Below, piece after piece: positions 1 to 8,191 of a stretch of 64,000 bases of DNA; position 1 is the first letter of the stretch, and each line of letters starts with the position of its first letter. The notes beneath the pieces are model-generated. The model did not search any database. It had not been told where the DNA came from and was given only the letters and a program-made list of their open reading frames with translations. The position numbers and the translations under genes are program-made. Location: the NCBI RefSeq assembly GCF_000735605.1, contig NZ_JPKG01000044.1, positions 1 to 64,000 of the forward strand, read 5' to 3'. Source of the stretch: Allobosea sp. LC85 (GTDB lineage Bacteria; Pseudomonadota; Alphaproteobacteria; Rhizobiales; Beijerinckiaceae).

Positions 1-1
1 A

Positions 2-1117
2 CCCTGGGGCCAGCGCGGAGGTGGTGGCGGCGGCGGCCCATGGGGGCAGGGCCCCGGCGGCAGCGGCGGTGGTTCACCACCGGACCTGGAAGAGATTTTG
101 CGCCGCAGTCAGGACCGGCTGAAGGATCTGCTGCCGGGCGGCAATCTCGGCGGACGCGGTCTGGCTCTCGGCATCCTTGCGCTGATCGTGATCTGGCTGT
201 TCACGGGCTGGTATATCGTCCGGCCGAACGAGGTCGGCCTCAACCTTCGCTTCGGCAAATATATCGGCAAGACCGGCGAAGGCCTTAATTACAACTGGCC
301 CTACCCGATCGGCAGCGTGATCAAGCCGCAGGTCACCAATGTGATCACGACCGAAGTCGGATTCCGCACCATCGAATCGGTGCGCACCTCGCGCCAGACC
401 GATGTCGGCGAAGAGAGCCTGATGCTGACCGGCGACGAGAACATCGTCGATATCGACGTGATCGTGCAGTGGCAGATCGATCCGGCCGCGCCGGAGAACT
501 ACGTCTTCAACATCCAGGATCCGCCGGGCACGGTGAAGGCCGTGGCCGAGAGCGCGATGCGCGAGGTGATTGGCCAGCGCAACATCCAGCCCGTGCTGAC
601 GACGGACCGCGCTGCGATCGAGACCGAGGTGCGCCAGCTGATGCAGGAGACGCTCGACAGCTACAAGGCTGGCGTGCAGATCCGCCTCGTCCAGCTGCAG
701 AAGGTCGATCCGCCGCAGCAGGTCATCGACGCGTTCCGCGACGTTCAGGCGGCGCGCGCCGACCAGGAGCGCCTGCGCAACGAAGCGCAGACCTATGCCA
801 ATCGCGTCGTGCCGGAATCGCGTGGTCGTGCGGCGCAACTGGTCCAGTCGGCTGAGGCCTTCAAGGAGCAAACGGTTGCGGAAGCCCGCGGCCAGGCCAG
901 CCGCTTCAACGCTGTCTATCTGCAGTACAAGGCGGCGCCGGCCGTGACCCGCGAGCGTCTCTTCCTCGAGACGATGGAGCGTGTGCTCGGTGGCACCGAC
1001 AAGATCATCCTCGACCAGAGGGGCAACGGGCAGAGTGTCGTGCCTTACCTGCCGCTGAACGAACTCCAGCAACGGCGCGCTGCGCCGGGTGCGCCGCAGG
1101 CGGGAGCGACCCGATGA
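2..1117 (+). CDS. hflK: HflK, SPFH-domain membrane protease regulator (5' end cut off)
   Basis: With HflC, HflK forms the large membrane-anchored SPFH complex that surrounds and restrains the FtsH protease. The reading frame is already open at base 2, so the start lies before the window. The visible N-terminus is Gly/Pro-rich (PWGQRGGGG, GGSGGGS), typical of HflK. It is followed by one transmembrane segment at about residues 54-73 of the visible part and an SPFH domain beginning near IVRPNEVGLNLRFG. The C-terminal half is Ala/Glu/Arg-rich and likely helical. The stop overlaps the hflC start (ATGA), which indicates translational coupling. Family assignment is firm; only the start is missing. 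Confidence 0.95.
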   Translation, partial: PWGQRGGGGGGGPWGQGPGGSGGGSPPDLEEILRRSQDRLKDLLPGGNLGGRGLALGILALIVIWLFTGWYIVRPNEVGLNLRFGKYIGKTGEGLNYNWPYPIGSVIKPQVTNVITTEVGFRTIESVRTSRQTDVGEESLMLTGDENIVDIDVIVQWQIDPAAPENYVFNIQDPPGTVKAVAESAMREVIGQRNIQPVLTTDRAAIETEVRQLMQETLDSYKAGVQIRLVQLQKVDPPQQVIDAFRDVQAARADQERLRNEAQTYANRVVPESRGRAAQLVQSAEAFKEQTVAEARGQASRFNAVYLQYKAAPAVTRERLFLETMERVLGGTDKIILDQRGNGQSVVPYLPLNELQQRRAAPGAPQAGATR

Positions 1118-2031
1118 ACGGTTCCATCCTGCGCATTGGTGCGCTCGTCGTCCTCGCTGCCGCGGCGATCGGCTTCTACGCGTTCACTTTCGTGGTGTCG
1201 CAGACACAGTCGGCCATCGTGCTCAAGCTTGGCGCCGTCCGGGCCGTGAAAACCGAGCCGGGGCTTTACCTGAAGTGGCCGGCTCCGATCGAGACGGTGA
1301 CGCTGCTCGACAACCGAATCCTCGATCTCGACCTGCCCGCACAGGAAATCATCGCGTCGGATCAGAAGCGGCTCGTCGTCGACGCCTTCACGCGCTACCG
1401 GATCTCCGATCCGCTGCGCTTCTACCAGGCGGTCAACAACATTCCGCGGGCGAATTCGCAGCTTGCCTCGATCGTCAACGGTCAGGTTCGCGCGGTCCTC
1501 GCCGATGCCAGCTTCATCTCGGTGGTCCGGACCGACCGGTCGCGGCTGATGAGCCGCATCCGCGACGATGTGAACCGCGAGGCGGCGCGCTTCGGCATGA
1601 CGGTCGTCGATGTCCGCCTGCGTCGGGTCGATCTGCCGCAAGCGAACTCGCAGGCGGTGTTCCAGCGCATGCAGACCGAGCGCCAGCGTGAAGCGGCCGA
1701 GGCGCGCGCGCTGGGCGCCCAGCAGGCGCAGGAGATCAGGGCTCGTGCCGAGCGTGACGCGACCGTGATCGTCGCCGAAGCTCAGCGCCGTTCGGACGAG
1801 GTTCGAGGCGAGGGCGAGGGCGAGCGGAACAAGGTCTTCGCCGAAGCCTTCGGCAAGGATCCCGAGTTCTTCACGTTCTATCGCTCGATGCAGGCCTATG
1901 AGGCGAGCATCAAGCCGGGGGACACGCGGATGCTGCTTTCGCCGGATTCGCCATTCTTCCGCTACTTCAACGACCCTACGGGGCGCCCCCAGAGCTCGGC
2001 TGCAACGCCGGCCCCGGCGGCCAATCCCTGA
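1114..2031 (+). CDS. hflC: HflC, SPFH-domain membrane protease regulator
   Basis: Partner of HflK in the FtsH-regulating membrane complex. The 305-aa length is normal for HflC. There is one N-terminal transmembrane helix (about residues 8-27), then an SPFH domain starting at VVSQTQSAIVLKLG, and a charged helical region rich in Ala, Arg and Glu around residues 190-240. The motif FFTFYRSMQAYE near residue 250 is characteristic of HflC. The ATG overlaps the hflK stop by four bases, so the pair is co-translated. The C-terminal tail is a Pro/Ala-rich extension. Confidence 0.95.
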   Translation: MNGSILRIGALVVLAAAAIGFYAFTFVVSQTQSAIVLKLGAVRAVKTEPGLYLKWPAPIETVTLLDNRILDLDLPAQEIIASDQKRLVVDAFTRYRISDPLRFYQAVNNIPRANSQLASIVNGQVRAVLADASFISVVRTDRSRLMSRIRDDVNREAARFGMTVVDVRLRRVDLPQANSQAVFQRMQTERQREAAEARALGAQQAQEIRARAERDATVIVAEAQRRSDEVRGEGEGERNKVFAEAFGKDPEFFTFYRSMQAYEASIKPGDTRMLLSPDSPFFRYFNDPTGRPQSSAATPAPAANP

Positions 2032-2050
2032 TCGATAGCGAGCGTCGCGT

Positions 2051-2242
2051 ATGCTGGATTTCATCGCGGCGCTCGGCCTCGTCTTCGCCATCGAAGGCAT
2101 CCTGTTCGCCGCGATTCCAAATCTGGCGAAGGATGCGTTGCGCAGCGCTGCGGAGACACCAGCAGACCGGATGCGGCTGATCGGTATCGGTTCAGCTGTA
2201 TTCGGGGTTCTGCTCGTCTGGCTGGTGCGCATCGGGGTGTAG
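2051..2242 (+). CDS. DUF2065 family small membrane protein
   Basis: A 63-aa protein with two predicted transmembrane helices (about residues 5-22 and 43-60) joined by a short polar loop containing PADRMRLIGIG. Size, topology and position directly after hflC fit the DUF2065 family, which is regularly found in hflKC-degP clusters. Its biochemical role is unknown. It starts 20 nt after hflC and is probably in the same transcript. The Shine-Dalgarno site is weak. Confidence 0.8.
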   Translation: MLDFIAALGLVFAIEGILFAAIPNLAKDALRSAAETPADRMRLIGIGSAVFGVLLVWLVRIGV

Positions 2243-2367
2243 GAGCGGCGGTCGGAGTGTCTGGTGACATGATTGTGTGTCGCCCTTCCGCCGCAATTTG
2301 AGGTTCAATCTCTAGGCCAACATCCTGGCCGCATGATCGGCCTGCTTCTTCACGAGGATCCTGATTG

Positions 2368-3891
2368 ATGGCACTGAAAATCGTTTCCGCTTCCGGGCAT
2401 GTGCGGGCCGCACTCGTGGCCGGCGCCGCAGCGCTGCCGCTGCTGGCGGCGCCCGTGGTCGCCCAGCCGCCGATTGCAGCGTCGCCACTCGTCCAGGGGC
2501 AGATTTCGCTCGCCGACCTGGCCGAGCGGGTGATGCCCGCGGTGGTCAACATCTCGGCCGTCACGACGAGCGACACACGCGGCCGCAACCTGCCGCAATT
2601 GCCGCAGCTCGGCCCCGACACACCTTTCGGCGATCTGTTCGAGGAGTTCTTCAACCGCCGCGGCCAGGGCCAGCAGGGCCAGGGTCAGGGCCAGCCGCCG
2701 CAGCAGCGACGGTCGCAATCGGCGGGTTCGGGCTTCGTGATCGATTCCTCCGGCATCGTCATCACCAACAACCACGTCATCGGCGACGCCAACGAAATCA
2801 CGGTGATCTTCAACAGCGGACTGCGCCTGAAGGCGGAGATCATCGGCAAGGACACCAAGGTCGATCTCGCGGTGCTGCGTGTGAAGCACGACAAGCCGCT
2901 CGACGCCGTCAAGTTCGGCGATTCCGACAAGATGCGGATCGGCGACCCCGTCATGGCGATCGGCAATCCGTTCGGCCTCGGCAGCTCCGTGTCGTCGGGT
3001 ATCGTCTCGGCCCGCAATCGCGATATCCAGCAGGGCCCCTACGACACCTATATCCAGACCGATGCGGCCATCAACAAGGGCAATTCCGGCGGCCCGCTGT
3101 TCAACATGGCCGGCGAGGTCATCGGCATCAACACCGCGATCCTGTCGCCGACCGGCGGCTCCGTCGGCATCGGCTTCGCGGTTCCCTCGTCGCTGGCGGT
3201 CAACGTCGTCGATCAGCTCCGTGAATTCGGCGAGACCCGCCGCGGCTGGCTCGGCGTCCGCATCCAGAGCGTCGACGACGCCACCGCCGAGGCGCTCGGC
3301 CTCGGTACGGCGCGCGGCGCGCTCGTTGCCGGCATCGACGACAAGGGCCCGGCCAAGCCGGCGGGCCTTGAGGTTGGCGACGTCATCGTCAAATTCGACG
3401 GCAAGGAAGTGAAGGATTCGCGCGACCTGCCGCGGATCGTCGCCGGTACGCCGGTCGGCAAGGATGCGCCGATCACTGTGGTTCGCAAGGGCAAGGAAGT
3501 CGTCAAGACGGTCAAGCTCGGCCGTCTCGAGGATGGTGAGAAGGTCCAGCAGGCCGCCGCCAAGCCGAATGCCGAACCTGCGAAGCCCGCCGTGACCACG
3601 GCGCTCGGTCTGGAACTCTCGCAGCAGACAGACGAGCTCAGGAAGCGCTACTCGATCAAGGACGGCACCAAGGGCGTTGTGATCACCAAGGTCGATCCCA
3701 ATTCCAATGCCGCGGACAAGCGCATCTCGATCGGTGAGCTGATCGTCGAGGTTGGCCAGGAGGCGGTCAACTCGCCTGAGGACGTGACCAAGCGCCTGGA
3801 TACGCTGAAGAAGGAGGGCAAGAAGTCGGCCCTGCTTCTGGTCGCGAATGGGCAGGGTGAGGTCCGGTTCGTCGCGGTCACGATAAACTGA
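2368..3891 (+). CDS. degP: DegP/HtrA-type periplasmic serine protease
   Basis: An envelope quality-control protease of the Do/DegP family, 507 aa. A Sec-type signal peptide spans about residues 1-32 (cleavage near APVVAQ). A Gln/Gly-rich linker at about 98-115 lies in the LA-loop region. The trypsin-like domain has the catalytic triad His136 (NNHVIGD), Asp166 (KVDLAVLRV) and Ser240 (GNSGGPLF). Two PDZ domains follow at about 285-375 and 415-505. I chose the ATG at 2368 over a TTG one codon upstream; GAGGA at 2354-2358 is the likely ribosome site. The gene follows hflKC with a 125-bp gap and ends at a strong terminator. Confidence 0.95.
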   Translation: MALKIVSASGHVRAALVAGAAALPLLAAPVVAQPPIAASPLVQGQISLADLAERVMPAVVNISAVTTSDTRGRNLPQLPQLGPDTPFGDLFEEFFNRRGQGQQGQGQGQPPQQRRSQSAGSGFVIDSSGIVITNNHVIGDANEITVIFNSGLRLKAEIIGKDTKVDLAVLRVKHDKPLDAVKFGDSDKMRIGDPVMAIGNPFGLGSSVSSGIVSARNRDIQQGPYDTYIQTDAAINKGNSGGPLFNMAGEVIGINTAILSPTGGSVGIGFAVPSSLAVNVVDQLREFGETRRGWLGVRIQSVDDATAEALGLGTARGALVAGIDDKGPAKPAGLEVGDVIVKFDGKEVKDSRDLPRIVAGTPVGKDAPITVVRKGKEVVKTVKLGRLEDGEKVQQAAAKPNAEPAKPAVTTALGLELSQQTDELRKRYSIKDGTKGVVITKVDPNSNAADKRISIGELIVEVGQEAVNSPEDVTKRLDTLKKEGKKSALLLVANGQGEVRFVAVTIN

Positions 3892-3913
3892 CCCACCTGT
3901 CTTCGACAGGTTC

Positions 3914-3948
3914 AAGGGCGGCCCTTCGCGGCCGCCCTTTCTGTTTTT
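3914..3948 (+). terminator. Rho-independent terminator after degP
   Basis: A perfect 10-bp stem (3914-3923 with 3930-3939) encloses the loop CTTCGC and is followed by a T-rich tract ending in TTTTT. A smaller 7-bp hairpin (ACCTGTC/GACAGGT, about 3895-3911) lies between the degP stop and this stem. This is a clear intrinsic terminator for the hflKC-degP region. Confidence 0.9.
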
Positions 3949-4040
3949 CCGGATGGGTGATCAGGCCGATGATCAATTTGCATTGGTTGCGCTCCGCCCG
4001 GTGTGCGATCAGGGGCGACGAGCAGCGGAGCGGATGTGCC

Positions 4041-4382
4041 ATGCGGATGAGCGAGATTCCTTTCGGAACGGTCGATTGGAGTTCAGTGGAACCGGAGCGT
4101 CACCCGGGCGAGGCGGGCGAGGCGATTTGGCGCACGCGCTACTTCGGACCGGCGGAGAATGCGATCAGGGTCCGCATGGTCGAATACTCCGCGGGCTACG
4201 TCTCGGATCACTGGTGCTCGAAGGGGCATGTCCTGCTCTGCCTCGAAGGCGAGCTGGAGACCGTGCTGGAAGACGGGCGCGCCTTCACGCTCCGGCCCGG
4301 CATGAGCTATCAGGTCGCCGATCAGGCCGAGGCGCATCGCTCGCGGGCGCCCAGGGGGGCGAAGCTGTTCATCGTCGATTAG
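4041..4382 (+). CDS. DHCW-motif-type cupin fold protein
   Basis: A 113-aa single-domain cupin. The segment SDHWCSKGH followed by LLCLEGELE matches the small cupins named for a DHCW motif, and TLRPGMSYQVAD supplies the second cupin motif. The function of this family is not established. The start is placed at ATG 4041 because GGAG at 4027-4030 is 10 nt upstream; ATG 4047 is possible, and longer in-frame starts give an unrelated N-terminus. The stop codon TAG (4380-4382) is the first three bases of the dispersed repeat that follows. Confidence 0.75.
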   Translation: MRMSEIPFGTVDWSSVEPERHPGEAGEAIWRTRYFGPAENAIRVRMVEYSAGYVSDHWCSKGHVLLCLEGELETVLEDGRAFTLRPGMSYQVADQAEAHRSRAPRGAKLFIVD

Positions 4383-4586
4383 ATCGCCGTGCGTCCATTC
4401 GGACGCAGGAGCGGCGATCTAACTCTTTGTTTGAGCATCGGATTTTTTCCGAAAACCGATTCCACTTTTCGGTCCGATGCTTTAGATCATCGGACCGAAA
4501 ATCGTATCCGGTCCGATGATCCAACTTTCTGTGTTTGCATCGGCTTTCCCGAAAACCGCAATCCACGTTTCGGGCCGATGCTTTAG
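4380..4586. repeat. Dispersed two-hairpin repeat, locus 1 (double unit)
   Basis: Four hairpins lie between the convergent cupin and serB genes. The first is TAGATCGCCG...CGGCGATCTA (4380-4389/4412-4421) with an inner TGCGTCC/GGACGCA stem. The second is GCATCGGA...CCGATGC (4435-4480). The third is GATCATCGGACCG/CGGTCCGATGATC (4485-4497/4509-4521). The fourth is GCATCGGC...GCCGATGC (4537-4581), with an inner CCCGAAA/TTTCGGG stem. Hairpins 3 and 4 are closely repeated at 11374, 12283 and 56261, and hairpin 4 also at 51831. The stop codons of both flanking genes lie within the repeat. A bidirectional terminator role is plausible. Confidence 0.9.
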
Positions 4587-5470
4587 ATCTGGATGATCTC
4601 GTCGCCACGATAGCCCTGTGCATAGAGCAGAGCTGTCAGATCCGCGTGGTCAAGCCGGGCATCTGCGGCAGCCGCAACTGCCGGTTTGGCTCTGAAGGCG
4701 ACGCCAAGCCCGGCCTCGCCGAGCATCGCGAGATCGTTGGCGCCGTCGCCGACCGCCAATGTCGCCGCTCTTGGAAGGCTGCGCTGCTCGCGCAGTTCGA
4801 CAAGCGAGTCCAGCTTGGCCTGTTTGCCGAGGATCGGGGCTTCGACTTCGCCGGTCAGGACGCCGTTGGCGACGAGGAGCGTGTTGGACCGATCCTCGTC
4901 GAAGCCGATGGTTGCACCGAGCGGACCCGTGAACACGGTGAAGCCGCCCGAGACCAGCGCCGTGTAGGCTCCGTTGGCACGCATGGTGCGCACCAGTTGC
5001 CGGCCTCCGGGCGTCAACGTGATGCGCTCGCGGATGATTTCGTCCACCACCGAGGCCGGGACGCCTTTCAGCAGCGCAACGCGCTCGCACAGCGCCGGTT
5101 CGAAGGCAATCTCGCCGCGCATGGCGCGTTCGGTGATGCTCGCGACCTTGTCCTTGAGCCCGACATAGGCGGCGAGTTCGTCGATGCATTCCTGACCGAT
5201 CATGGTCGAATCCATGTCGGCGAGGAAGAGTGCCTTGCGGCGAGTCGCAGCCGGCTGGACGATGACATCGACCTCGCTTCCGTCGAGCGCTGCACGAATG
5301 TCGGCTTCGAGCTTGCGTGCGTGCGGCCGATCCGCGAAGAGGTCTGCTGCGACCTCGCCATCAAGGCGGGATTGCCGGGTTACGCCGGATACGGCATTGG
5401 CCAGACGCGTCAGCAGGGCGTCGCTCAGCAGCGCCTGGCCGTGAGCGGAAACAAGTGTCGCGACGAGCAT
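4583..5470 (-). CDS. serB: Phosphoserine phosphatase SerB
   Basis: Catalyses the last step of serine synthesis, L-phosphoserine to L-serine plus phosphate. The protein is 295 aa, normal for alphaproteobacterial SerB with an N-terminal ACT-like region (about 1-75). The HAD nucleophile motif is DMDST with Asp85 and Asp87. The thiol motif equivalent is VSGGFTVF, and the C-terminal metal site is VGDGANDLAML. The start at 5470 is chosen from the family N-terminus; longer frames run antisense through miaA. Its start is only 18 nt from the miaA start on the other strand. The TAA stop is contributed by the dispersed repeat. Confidence 0.93.
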   Translation of the reverse strand: MLVATLVSAHGQALLSDALLTRLANAVSGVTRQSRLDGEVAADLFADRPHARKLEADIRAALDGSEVDVIVQPAATRRKALFLADMDSTMIGQECIDELAAYVGLKDKVASITERAMRGEIAFEPALCERVALLKGVPASVVDEIIRERITLTPGGRQLVRTMRANGAYTALVSGGFTVFTGPLGATIGFDEDRSNTLLVANGVLTGEVEAPILGKQAKLDSLVELREQRSLPRAATLAVGDGANDLAMLGEAGLGVAFRAKPAVAAAADARLDHADLTALLYAQGYRGDEIIQI

Positions 5471-5488
5471 GAGAAGGACCGGTTGAGC

Positions 5489-6409
5489 GTGGCGTACAGG
5501 GCGGTGCTCATCGCAGGTCCTACGGCGAGCGGCAAGTCCGCGTTGGCGATCGAGATTGCGCGCCGCTTCGGCGGGACGGTCGTCAATGCGGATTCGATGC
5601 AGGTCTATGCCGATCTGCGCATCATCACTGCGCGGCCGACGATCGAAGAGGAAGCGATGGTTCCTCACCGTCTCTATGGCCATGTCGACGGCGCCGTGAA
5701 CCATTCGGCAATGCGCTATGTCGCAGATGTCAGCGCTATCCTCGGCGAACTGGAGCGCAATGGATCGCTTCCCGTGCTGGTCGGTGGGACCGGGCTCTAC
5801 TTCAAGGCCTTGACCGAGGGCCTTTCGGAAATCCCGCCGGTGCCCGAGGCTGTTCGCTCGGCCTTTCGCGCCCATGCCGAGGCGCGCGAGACAGCCGCGC
5901 TCCATATCGAACTTCAGGGCTGCGATCCCGCCATGGCCGAGCGGCTGCGGCCGAGCGACCGCATGCGGATCATGAGAGCGCTGGAAGTCTTTGCCGCGAC
6001 CGGACGGTCGCTGGCGAGTTTCCAGGGGGCCCGGAAGCCCGGCCCGCTGGACGGGGGAGCGCTGCTCCGGCTGTTCGTCTCTCCCGAACGCGACCTGGTG
6101 CGTGCTCGCATCGATCGACGCTTCGAGCAGATGATGGGGGAGGGCGCCCTCGACGAGGTTGCGGCGCTACGGGCGCGCGGACTCGATCCGCTGCTGCCGG
6201 TCATGCGCGCGCATGGCGTACCCGGCCTGATCGCCTATCTCGACGGGGCGCTCAGCCTTGATGAGGCCATCGCGAGGGGGCAGGCCGACACGCGCGCCTA
6301 TGCGAAGCGCCAGGTCACATGGTTCCGTCACCAGATGGCAGGCTGGCACGCTGTTGCGCCTGAGGCGGCTCTCGGCCTTGCGCTGCGCGAGCTGGAAAAT
6401 ACGGCCTGA
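5489..6409 (+). CDS. miaA: tRNA dimethylallyltransferase MiaA
   Basis: Transfers a dimethylallyl group to A37 of tRNAs that read codons starting with U. The P-loop GPTASGKS is at residues 10-17, followed by NADSMQVY (substrate Asp), GGTGLYF, and a C-terminal TRAYAKRQVTWFR segment typical of MiaA. The GTG start at 5489 is preferred because AGAAGGA (5472-5478) is at good spacing; TTG 5483 is an alternative. The open frame continues far upstream only because it is antisense to serB. The gene ends two bases before the convergent GGDEF gene, with no room for a terminator. Confidence 0.93.
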   Translation: MAYRAVLIAGPTASGKSALAIEIARRFGGTVVNADSMQVYADLRIITARPTIEEEAMVPHRLYGHVDGAVNHSAMRYVADVSAILGELERNGSLPVLVGGTGLYFKALTEGLSEIPPVPEAVRSAFRAHAEARETAALHIELQGCDPAMAERLRPSDRMRIMRALEVFAATGRSLASFQGARKPGPLDGGALLRLFVSPERDLVRARIDRRFEQMMGEGALDEVAALRARGLDPLLPVMRAHGVPGLIAYLDGALSLDEAIARGQADTRAYAKRQVTWFRHQMAGWHAVAPEAALGLALRELENTA

Positions 6410-6411
6410 GG

Positions 6412-7872
6412 TCAGGCGGCTTCGGCGACGTCGGTCCCCGCGAAGCGGATGCAGTCACGGCCTTCGTGCTTGGCGCGGTACAGGGCGCTGTCGGCGCGCG
6501 CAAAGAACTCCGCGAAGCTCTCCGCACCCTCGAGGGTCGCAACCCCAAGGCTCGCGGTGACACGCAGGGACATCGTCTCGGAGGTCGGCAACTCGCGCAT
6601 CGCCAGCGCATCCTGGATACGATGGGCGATGCGGATGGCGGCTGTGGATCCCGTGCGTGGCAGGAAGACGGCGAACTCCTCGCCGCCGAAACGCCCCACC
6701 AGATCGCGCTCGGGCCTGACCAGACCAAGCAGAAGATCGGCGAAGGCCCTGATCACCGCATCGCCTGCCACATGGCCATGCGTGTCGTTGACGCTCTTGA
6801 AGTGGTCGATGTCGACAATGATCAGGGACGTATCGTCACCGTCAGTTTCGCACGCGAGGATCTCGCGATTGGCCTTCTCGATGAAGGAGCGCCGGTTTAG
6901 AAGTGCGGTCAGCGGATCTGTCTCGGCAAGGCGGCGCAGTTCCTGCTCGCGTTCCTCGCGCTGGCCGATTTCATGAGACAGCGCACGCCGGGTCGCGCGC
7001 TCCCGGCCGATCTCGAGTGCCAGCGTCGCGGCACGGCTTTGCAGTGTCAGGTTCGCGATCATCAGCTCGGAGATGTCGGTGAGCGTGATCACCAGCCCGT
7101 CGCCGAGAGGAGCCAGCGCGAGCTGGAGCCAGATCTCACGGCCATTCACGGTGAAACTGGATTCGAAGATGTCATTGCGGCGCAGCTCGATGGCATAGAG
7201 GCAGCGGCGCCAGATCATGGCGTCAGAGAGGAAGGGCAGGCTCGTGCGTGCGTCCGTGTCGAGCAGGTTTTCGTTGGGGTGACCGGCCATCAGCGCCGCG
7301 CGGCGATTGGCGGTGATGATGATCGTGCGCTCGATGTTGCCGTCATCGTCGCGCACGGCCCGCAGTGCGACAATGCCGCTTGGCGAGGTTTCCAGAACCG
7401 TGGTCAGCAGTTCCTCGCGGAACTGCAGCGGGCGACTGAATACGACGAGGAAGCGATCACCGTTCGCGGCGCTGGTCGGCAGGACCAGGCGCTCCCAAAG
7501 GCAGACCCGGACGGTCTTGAGCGAACGATGCACGGTGTACATCGGCTTGCCGTCCGCCAGGGCCTGATCATAGCATTGGATCGTGAACCGGGCGACCTGA
7601 GGGGTCATTTGCGAGATGCGTTCGCCCTGCCTGCTGCCGCCGACATAGCGCGTGATCTCGCGGCCGAAATGCTCATAGCAATAATCGCCGTCTCCGATGG
7701 GGACGCAGACCATGAGGTCGTCGCCGAAGCGGGGCATCAGGTCCTGGAGCAGTGCCTCGTAAGGGACGCCGCCTTTGCCAGGGGCGTGCAGGGCAAAGCG
7801 TTGCAGAAGTTCGGCTACTTCCGGCGCATGGGCGCGTTCGACAATGTTCTGGGTGTGCACTTCCTGATACAT
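6412..7872 (-). CDS. GGDEF-domain diguanylate cyclase with PAS-like N-terminus
   Basis: A 486-aa cytoplasmic protein with no obvious membrane segment. The C-terminal domain (about 315-480) carries DPLTALLNRRSF, the substrate helix DHFKSVNDTHGH, and the active-site motif GGEEF, so it is probably an active synthase of the second messenger c-di-GMP. The product-inhibition site is degenerate: PERD stands where RxxD is expected, five residues before GGEEF. The N-terminal 310 residues look like two PAS-type folds (LETSPSGIVALRAV is a PAS start) joined to the cyclase by a coiled-coil-like stretch (IGQREEREQELRR). Signal and partner are unknown. Confidence 0.88.
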   Translation of the reverse strand: MYQEVHTQNIVERAHAPEVAELLQRFALHAPGKGGVPYEALLQDLMPRFGDDLMVCVPIGDGDYCYEHFGREITRYVGGSRQGERISQMTPQVARFTIQCYDQALADGKPMYTVHRSLKTVRVCLWERLVLPTSAANGDRFLVVFSRPLQFREELLTTVLETSPSGIVALRAVRDDDGNIERTIIITANRRAALMAGHPNENLLDTDARTSLPFLSDAMIWRRCLYAIELRRNDIFESSFTVNGREIWLQLALAPLGDGLVITLTDISELMIANLTLQSRAATLALEIGRERATRRALSHEIGQREEREQELRRLAETDPLTALLNRRSFIEKANREILACETDGDDTSLIIVDIDHFKSVNDTHGHVAGDAVIRAFADLLLGLVRPERDLVGRFGGEEFAVFLPRTGSTAAIRIAHRIQDALAMRELPTSETMSLRVTASLGVATLEGAESFAEFFARADSALYRAKHEGRDCIRFAGTDVAEAA

Positions 7873-8037
7873 GGCGGCCCCGTTTCGCGCGCAAGGACCT
7901 TAGCAAGGTCGTTCTTGAAAAAGTGTTCCCTTTCGTCATGGGATTTTCGGAACCGGCGGCCATTGAGCTTTTGCGGCTTGACCCTGCCAAACCGGTCGTC
8001 TAGCGTGCCGCAATTATCGCAAAGGGTGTCGGGCGCG

Positions 8038-8073
8038 ATGCGCAAGCTTATTATCGTACGGGTGCGCTGGTAG
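8038..8073 (+). CDS. Leader peptide of the ilvB attenuator
   Basis: An 11-codon open frame reading MRKLIIVRVRW and then a stop. Five of its codons (Leu, Ile, Ile, Val, Val) specify branched-chain amino acids, as expected for a peptide whose translation senses charged Leu/Ile/Val tRNA. AAAGGG at 8021-8026 is a plausible ribosome site. The last nine bases before the stop (8062-8070) are perfectly complementary to 8107-8115, so ribosome position can change folding of the RNA downstream. It ends 118 nt before ilvB. Confidence 0.82.
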   Translation: MRKLIIVRVRW

Positions 8074-8142
8074 GGGGCGGTTGAACAAACCGCTTGGCCC
8101 CTGACGCCAGCGCACGCCCAGGCCCCTCCGCGGGCCTTTTTT
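8060..8142 (+). promoter_or_regulatory. Transcription attenuator upstream of ilvB
   Basis: Alternative stems follow the leader peptide. GTGCGCTGG (8062-8070) can pair with CCAGCGCAC (8107-8115). A hairpin GCGGTT/AACCGC sits at about 8077-8093 and can extend to AGGGG (8072-8076)/CCCCT. An intrinsic terminator, AGGCCC/GGGCCT (8120-8125/8132-8137), is followed by six T residues. This is the architecture of amino-acid attenuation: scarcity of Leu, Ile or Val would stall the ribosome and prevent termination. The exact antiterminator pairing is inferred. Confidence 0.8.
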
Positions 8143-8191
8143 ATTGCCCGATTTTCCCTGAACTGACCCGAAGACCCCCGAGGAGAACGAC

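Noticed and set aside
2350-3915. 521-aa antisense frame opposite degP
   Set aside because: It has no recognisable domain and mirrors degP codon structure; degP has all protease motifs.
4535-5482. Long open frame upstream of and in frame with miaA
   Set aside because: It is antisense to serB and only open because of high GC bias; MiaA begins just before its P-loop at residue 10.
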